Below, piece after piece: positions 58,762 through 64,000 of a stretch of 64,000 bases of DNA. The DNA is taken from assembly GCA_019321725.1 (NCBI GenBank), contig CM033121.1, forward strand, positions 12,896,001-12,960,000, given 5' to 3'. Below the pieces are notes generated by a model that ran no database searches, had not been told where the DNA came from, and worked only from the letters and a program-made list of their open reading frames with translations. Origin of the DNA: Paulownia fortunei. Its lineage: Eukaryota > Streptophyta > Magnoliopsida > Lamiales > Paulowniaceae. The position numbers and the translations under genes were made by a program. Every line of letters starts with the position of its first letter. Position 1 is the first letter of the stretch.

Positions 58762-58992
58762 CTAAGAGGATGGGTGTAGGGACCTATCATCCTCCATCTC
58801 AAGAATAAAAAAATCCATCGAGAAGACCAATTCATTTACTTGTATCAAAACATCCTCCACAACTCTTTTAGGGTATGCATTTGATCTATCCACTAATTGG
58901 ATAACAACACTGATTTCTTCTAAAGGGCCTAGATTTAAAGAAGTATTAATGGAATATGACATAACATTGATTGATGCTCCTAAATCTAACAT
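58762..58992 (-). pseudogene. Athila B aspartic protease
   Basis: MLDLGASINVMSYSI contains the Athila-type active site D-L-G-A-S. VVIQLVDRSNAYPKRVVEDV and LVFSMDFFILEMEDD follow. The frame then breaks; the remaining part toward RT (58,440-58,760) is degraded. Confidence 0.85.
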
Positions 58993-59105
58993 TCACTTTT
59001 CAAACCTGGTGTTACCAATTGTACATGGAATGGGGAAGGTCCCAGGGTCTTTACACTTTGTAGGGAGATTTCTTTGAAAAATTACTGAAACATTCTCCCC
59101 CATAC

Positions 59106-60710
59106 TCACTCTTTCATCTTTCCCAACTTTCTTTTGTTAGTGCATAGCTCCTTGAGAAATTTGGCATAGTGAGGAACTTGCTTGATGGCATCAAGAAGGG
59201 TGGTGTTCATCTCTACTTTTCGAAAGGTCTCAAAGATCTCATTTTCTTGCTCATCTTTCTTAGATCTTGCTAAACTACTTGGAAAAGGTGGAGGTGTTAC
59301 ATAAGTATGAGAAAGAGGTTTAGGAGTAGTTACTAACTTTGGATTCTCCTTGATTGTGAGTAGTTGTTGGGTAAGAAGACAGGGGTTCACTAGGAGAGAA
59401 GTGGTACTTCTTGTCATATCTTTCTCCACCTCTTTAGATGTGTTTTTTATGGAAAGGATAGGTGACTCCAACTGCTTTCCTGTCCTAAGGGTCGCAACAC
59501 TTGTAATTTCATTGGGATTCACCAGGGGTTGAGAAGGTAGCTTGCTCGATCCTTGATCTTCCAACTAACTTAAGCTAGTAGCCATTTGCCCTACTTGATT
59601 CTCAATATGTTGGAGACAAGCTTGTGTTGTCTGCTGGAATTGAATGGTATTAGTAGCAAGAGTTTTAACAAGATCTTCAAGAGACATACCTATATTTTAT
59701 GGAGCTGGCCGTGGATGAGGTTGCATTTTCAACTGAAAGTGCCCCAGTAGATGATCAGACGCCAGAAATGGAGCAGATTGTTGTTGATTTCTATACCTCA
59801 AATATGGATGATCCTTCCATCCATCATTATAATTATTAAAGTAAGGATTGTATCTCTGCCTTGTTTACCCTGAATAACCACCAGTTGCATTTGTTTGCTT
59901 AGTTGTGCTTTCTTGAAGGGTTAGGCACATATCAATAGGATGTCCTATCATGCAACAAAATCCACATGCTTTAACATATTGTCTTATAGCCAATTGTTGC
60001 AGAAGAGATGTAATATGTGAATTATTTTTTTCAAGAGTAGAAGTACTTACCTCATTAACATTCTTCAGTGGAGGTGGTGGATCATTACAAGCTATGAATT
60101 GTTCAGAATTGGCGGCCATATTTATAATCAAGTTTCTTACCACATCCAGTGTTTTATCAACTAGTGCTCTCCCACTAGCAGCATTAATCATACTTCTATC
60201 CATAAGTATTAATTCCTCATAAAAATATTGCATAAGAAGTTAGTCACTAATTTGGTGATGGGGTCAACTAGCATATAATTTCTTAAACCTCTCCAATAAT
60301 CATAAAAAGATTCTTTATTGTATTGTTGGATTCCACAAGTTTCTTTTCGAATGCTCCAAACTTTGGATATAGGGAAATATTTCTCTAAAAAGAGTCTCCT
60401 TATCTCGTTCCATGTGGTGATAGTACTGGAAGATAAGTAATAGAGCCATTCTTTAGCCAAATCTACCAATGAGAAGGAAAGGTTATGAGTTTGATGTGCT
60501 CTTTTGAAATACTAGTTGTTTTATGCTTGAACAAACCACATGGAATTCCTTGACGTATTTGTTTGGGTTCTCTCCTGCCATCATACCTGATTCGAGTTCG
60601 AAGCCCGCTTTAAGATTGGGGTATGTGATGTAAATTGGTTGGTTCTCCAAATGAGGGGCAGTTAACTCTTTCAGCGTTCTATAATTTTGGGTTGATGAGC
60701 AGTGTCAAGA
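59106..60710 (-). pseudogene. Athila B gag
   Basis: From the N-terminal side: RTLKELTAPHLENQPIYITY (about 60,620-60,680), GENPNKYVKEFHVVCSS, DLAKEWLYYLSSSTITTWNE (60,410-60,469), FLEKYFPISKVWSIRKE, SGRALVDKTLDVVRNLI, a zinc finger CGFCCMIGHPIDMC (59,925-59,970), a Q/N-rich linker, and QVPHYAKFLKELCTNKRKL (59,106-59,180), all typical of Athila Gag. Frameshifts and stops separate the blocks. The first part of Gag is deleted together with the leader. Confidence 0.85.
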
Positions 60711-60847
60711 GTAGGATGAGGAGATTCAAACTCGAGCTTAGGTGATGAATTGATTTAGGCTATAGGTGGAAGAAATAGAGGCAATAGTAGCAACGATGTT
60801 GTCAAATTAATCTGAATCTATTCAAGCCTAAGCTAAAATCCTCCGAT

Positions 60848-62920
60848 AGCTCATATATTAATGTGATAATAATATTATCTTACTGTATATAAATTATTTT
60901 TTAACGCAAACACTTATTTGATCAAGTATTTATACACATCTTTATCTATAACATATCAGGGTTTCACGTTAGCAGTCAGTATAGTAGAACCAGATATCTA
61001 GCTAAATGAACCTAAGTATTTATTGTACCATTAATGATACATAAATCAGAAACCGCCACTAAACAAGGGAGGTTTAATTATAAATTAAGTCAATAATATA
61101 ATATATTTAAATGTTATTCACTTTTATAATCATTCCTCTTTCTCCATCAAAAGGTTCACCATTTCTCTTCAGTCAAATGAAATTTAGAAATACATAATAA
61201 AAATAAATAAAACTAAATATTGAAGAAAAATTAAAGAAGATATTTTTATTACTACTAGAAAATTTAGTGTGGGGGTGGGTTTGATTAACTAAATTACAAA
61301 AAATGAAACTAAACTAAAATATACCAAATTAATGAAAATCAAATAAACGGACACAAAAATGATGAACTTTAGTAGGTTAAGGTTTCATTCGTCAGCACTA
61401 GATAATTAATTGTTAATCGATATTAATATTACTCCCACTTTTTCATTGAAACTCCCAATCTTTCCTTAGTTTTTTATTAGATAGAACAAGCTCTCTACCT
61501 AAGTCTCTCATTATTAAACAATCTAGAATAAGCTCTCTATATTCAATTTAACAGAAATACTAAGATGAGAAAGATAGATTGATCTAAGCAACAAACAATT
61601 GTTCAACTTATGTTATGTTCCACATCATGATTAACAAAAACATTCCATAATCATTAATCATAATTTTATTACTTATGATTAGAAATTCAAGACAACTATA
61701 AATCAAGAATTCTATTCTAGTTTTAGGTAATTTTGAAGCCCTACTTCGTTGTGCACCCAAATAAAATAAGAAAATAATCATGAAGAAATTAAATGTAGAA
61801 GAACATAAACAATCTCAATTAGAAAAGTAAGGAATAATATCAAATACTCAATTACAAAAATTCATGTCTAGGATTTTCAAATCACCTTTAACCAAATTGT
61901 AGATTTAGTCTAGCATACTTGAAAATAACAAGAAAAATAAAAATAACATTAGGAATTCAAGAATTTAAAAATGGAAAAGGGGAATAAGAACACCAATATG
62001 GATGAATCCCTTGGTAGATGAATTTTTCTTTTAAAACCCTCTTCTTCTATTTCTGGAACCTAAAGCTCTCTTCTCTTTTCAATTTTTTTTGCATGTCTTG
62101 AATGACATCCAAGTGGCTCTATTTATAGTAGAAGAATGCCCAAATTAACATTTACAAATTCACTCCAAATTTACTACAAATTCACTCTAAATTTACTCCA
62201 AATTCATATTCACATATCCTTCTTGGACCCAAATATTGTTACACATATTTCTCTATGCAATCAGTTGATTTTGAAAAGTGGTCAATATTAAATTTGTAGG
62301 TTTTTCTATTAGCTTCATTTTTCAACTTGAATCACATAATTTTAACTGTTAGGGAGAATGTTATGTTTGATTTAAAGAGATATATCAACATAGATAGATC
62401 ACTTCCAATGCACACACTTTGATGAATTCTCTACTTTTATCATGGTTGAATTAGGCTAGCTTTCAACAACAAAGTTGTAATTCTATTTTTTGGCTTTCAA
62501 ATGAAGTAAGATTCAGGTACATAGGGCTTTTGAAAATGGAGTGATGCCTAAAATACAAAAATTGTGGAAGTTTGGAAACATGCTGATTTTGAATTTAATG
62601 CAAGCCCAACAATCACTTGTAAAGTCCAAGTGATTTATTGTATATATTTTTGATCAGCACATGATGGACGTAGACAAAAATAACCCTTTTCTTCTAATTA
62701 TGATGCTTCTTTGATCCAATGAAATATTATCTCCCAATTTGCTCACGAAATGTGTTGTCTTATTTAGGTTCATTTTGGCTCCTTTTGATCTCTTTTGGTC
62801 CATTTATACCTAAATTTCTATAAAACACAAAATATTAATAAAAATATAATATTAGTAAAAACAAAGCAAGAGAAATATAAATGAATTGATATTAAAATAT
62901 ATAGAAATATGCACTTATCA
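60848..62920 (-). repeat. 5' LTR of Athila B, 3' end deleted
   Basis: It starts TGATAAGTGCATATTTC at 62,920 on the minus strand and matches the 3' LTR. The similarity ends at about 60,848, corresponding to about 50,236 of the other LTR, so about 285 bp of LTR end plus the primer-binding site and leader are missing at a deletion joined directly to gag sequence. Confidence 0.8.
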
Positions 62921-62925
62921 AATAC
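62921..62925. repeat. Right target-site duplication of Athila B
   Basis: AATAC, identical to 49,948-49,952. Confidence 0.85.
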
Positions 62926-64000
62926 GAATCTAGACATAGACTTTAAATTATCTACATCAGACTGAAAACTAGAATCTGTAAAGCCTTCTAGTTTCAGCTC
63001 TCCATTGTCATAAATCAAGAACTGATCCTTAGTCCTTGTAGGTACTTGAGGATTGTCTTTACGGCTTTCCAGTGTTGTTCACTTGCATTGGGCTAATATC
63101 TGCTCATGACACTCATAGCATATGTGACATCAGGCCTAGTACATAGCATGGTATACATTATGCTTATGATGATGGATGTATAAGGTATGTGAGTCATCCT
63201 TTCTCTTTACTCAGGAGTCTTTGGGGACATAAACTTAGAGAAAGTAATACCACGATTCATATAAAGAAATCCCATCTTGGATTCTTCCATGCTGAACCTC
63301 TTTAACATCTTTTTATGTACATGGATTGGGATAGTCTGACCATCCTCTTTGATTTATCTCTAGATCTTGAACTCCAAAATGTAGGATGCTTCTCCTAAAT
63401 CCTTTATGGAGAAATAAGTAGATAACCAAGCCTTTGTTGATTGCAGCATCCCCACATCATTGCCAATGAGTAGGATGTCATCAATATAAAGCATAATAAA
63501 TGTAACTACCATCTTGGATTCTTGTACATAGATGATTCATCCAGAATCTTGAGAAACCTAAACGATTTGATCGCCTCATCGAATCGAATGTTCCAGCTTC
63601 AAAAAGCTTGTTTGAGTTTATAAATAGATCTCTAAAGCTTGCAAACCTTTTGCTTGCTTTCCTAAGATATGAAGCCCTCTCACTACTGCATTTAGATCTC
63701 TTCCTTAATGTTTCCATTAAGGAATGTGGTTTTCACATCCATCTATCATATCTCATAGTCAAAATACGTTGATATAGCCAGTAAGATCTGAATGGATTTA
63801 ATCATCGCAACTGGTGAGAAGGTTTTCCCATAGTCAATTCCTTGTCTTCGAGTATAAACCTTCGCAACCAATCATGCTTTATAGGTCACTACCTTTCCAT
63901 CTACCCCAAGCTTCTGCTTGTAAACTTATTTATAGCCTATGGGTACAATACTCTGTGGTGGGTCCATTAAGGTCCATACATTGTTGGAGTACATGGAGTC
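62926..64000 (-). pseudogene. Copia reverse transcriptase, split by Athila B
   Basis: Ty1/copia RT on the minus strand, continuing past the window end. Blocks: MDVKTTFLNGN, GFI and QKVCKL.RSIYKLKQA, LYIDDILLIGNDVG with an intact YIDD box (about 63,455-63,495), MLKRFSMEESKMGFL, HIPYTS, MYTMLCTRPDVTYAMSVMSRY, HWKAVKTILKYL and GFTDSSFQSDVDNLKSMSRF, where the Athila B insertion falls. The RNase H resumes at 49,947. Stops and shifts are present. Its 3' LTR is at 47,470 to about 49,535. Confidence 0.85.

Larger units (their letters stand above)
49953..62920 (-). mobile_element. Athila element B, 12,968 bp, nested in a copia element
   Basis: A Ty3/gypsy Athila element flanked by a perfect 5-bp duplication (AATAC). 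It has two LTRs, gag, protease, RT, RNase H and integrase in the normal order on the minus strand, and a long 3' non-coding region that carries a LOG-like gene copy and a second integrase fragment. Its termini are TGATAAG.. (62,920) and ..TATTA (49,953, from TATCA). All reading frames are broken. The 5' LTR end, primer-binding site and leader have been deleted. Confidence 0.9.

Noticed and set aside
63481..63717. 78-codon open frame, minus strand
   Set aside because: Out of frame with the copia RT that occupies this region.

Overview
The window looks like pericentromeric or otherwise transposon-dense DNA from a flowering plant, probably a eudicot. It is AT-rich, and nearly all recognisable coding sequence belongs to plant LTR retrotransposons (Ty3/gypsy Tat and Athila lineages, Ty1/copia), with a LINE remnant, a tRNA-derived SINE, foldback DNA elements and a probable Helitron. 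I found no intact host gene. Every pol or gag reading frame is broken by stops or frameshifts, so gene features are called pseudogenes. The species cannot be named from this sequence.

Region by region. 1-0.43 kb: LTR-like remnant. 0.77-7.56 kb: candidate non-autonomous Helitron (minus) holding two large foldback elements and diverged direct repeats. 7.6-9.9 kb: no recognisable feature. 9.9-18.07 kb: a decayed Tat element (plus) with LTR pieces, primer-binding site, gag, protease, RT, RNase H, a second RNase H, integrase and a 55-bp tandem array; an unrelated LTR lies inside its 5' LTR region. 18.07-22.68 kb: LINE fragment, copia gag and a long copia LTR, all minus. 22.68-25.2 kb: a Tat antisense ORF, cut by the copia LTR, then a Tat-type LTR. 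27.82-33.59 kb: a structurally complete gag-only Tat-type element (minus) with 0.43-kb LTRs, 5-bp target duplication, a 52-bp tandem array and a captured PPR-like fragment. 34.0-36.6 kb: a SINE split by a 2.26-kb solo copia LTR. 36.9-38.29 kb: another probable LTR. 38.29-46.4 kb: 5'-truncated Athila element A (minus).

46.4-64 kb is a nested stack. A Tat RT fragment (plus) is cut by a copia element (minus, 47.47 kb to beyond the window). That copia element is split in its RT/RNase H region by a 12,968-bp Athila element B (minus, 49,953-62,920) flanked by the 5-bp duplication AATAC.

The most notable content is in Athila B. Its 3' non-coding region carries an intronless copy of a plant LONELY GUY (LOG) cytokinin-activating phosphoribohydrolase gene, interrupted by one in-frame stop and several key substitutions. 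The same region of Athila A in this window lacks it. Athila B also carries a second, A-type integrase fragment downstream of its own integrase, so it appears to be a chimera of two Athila subfamilies.
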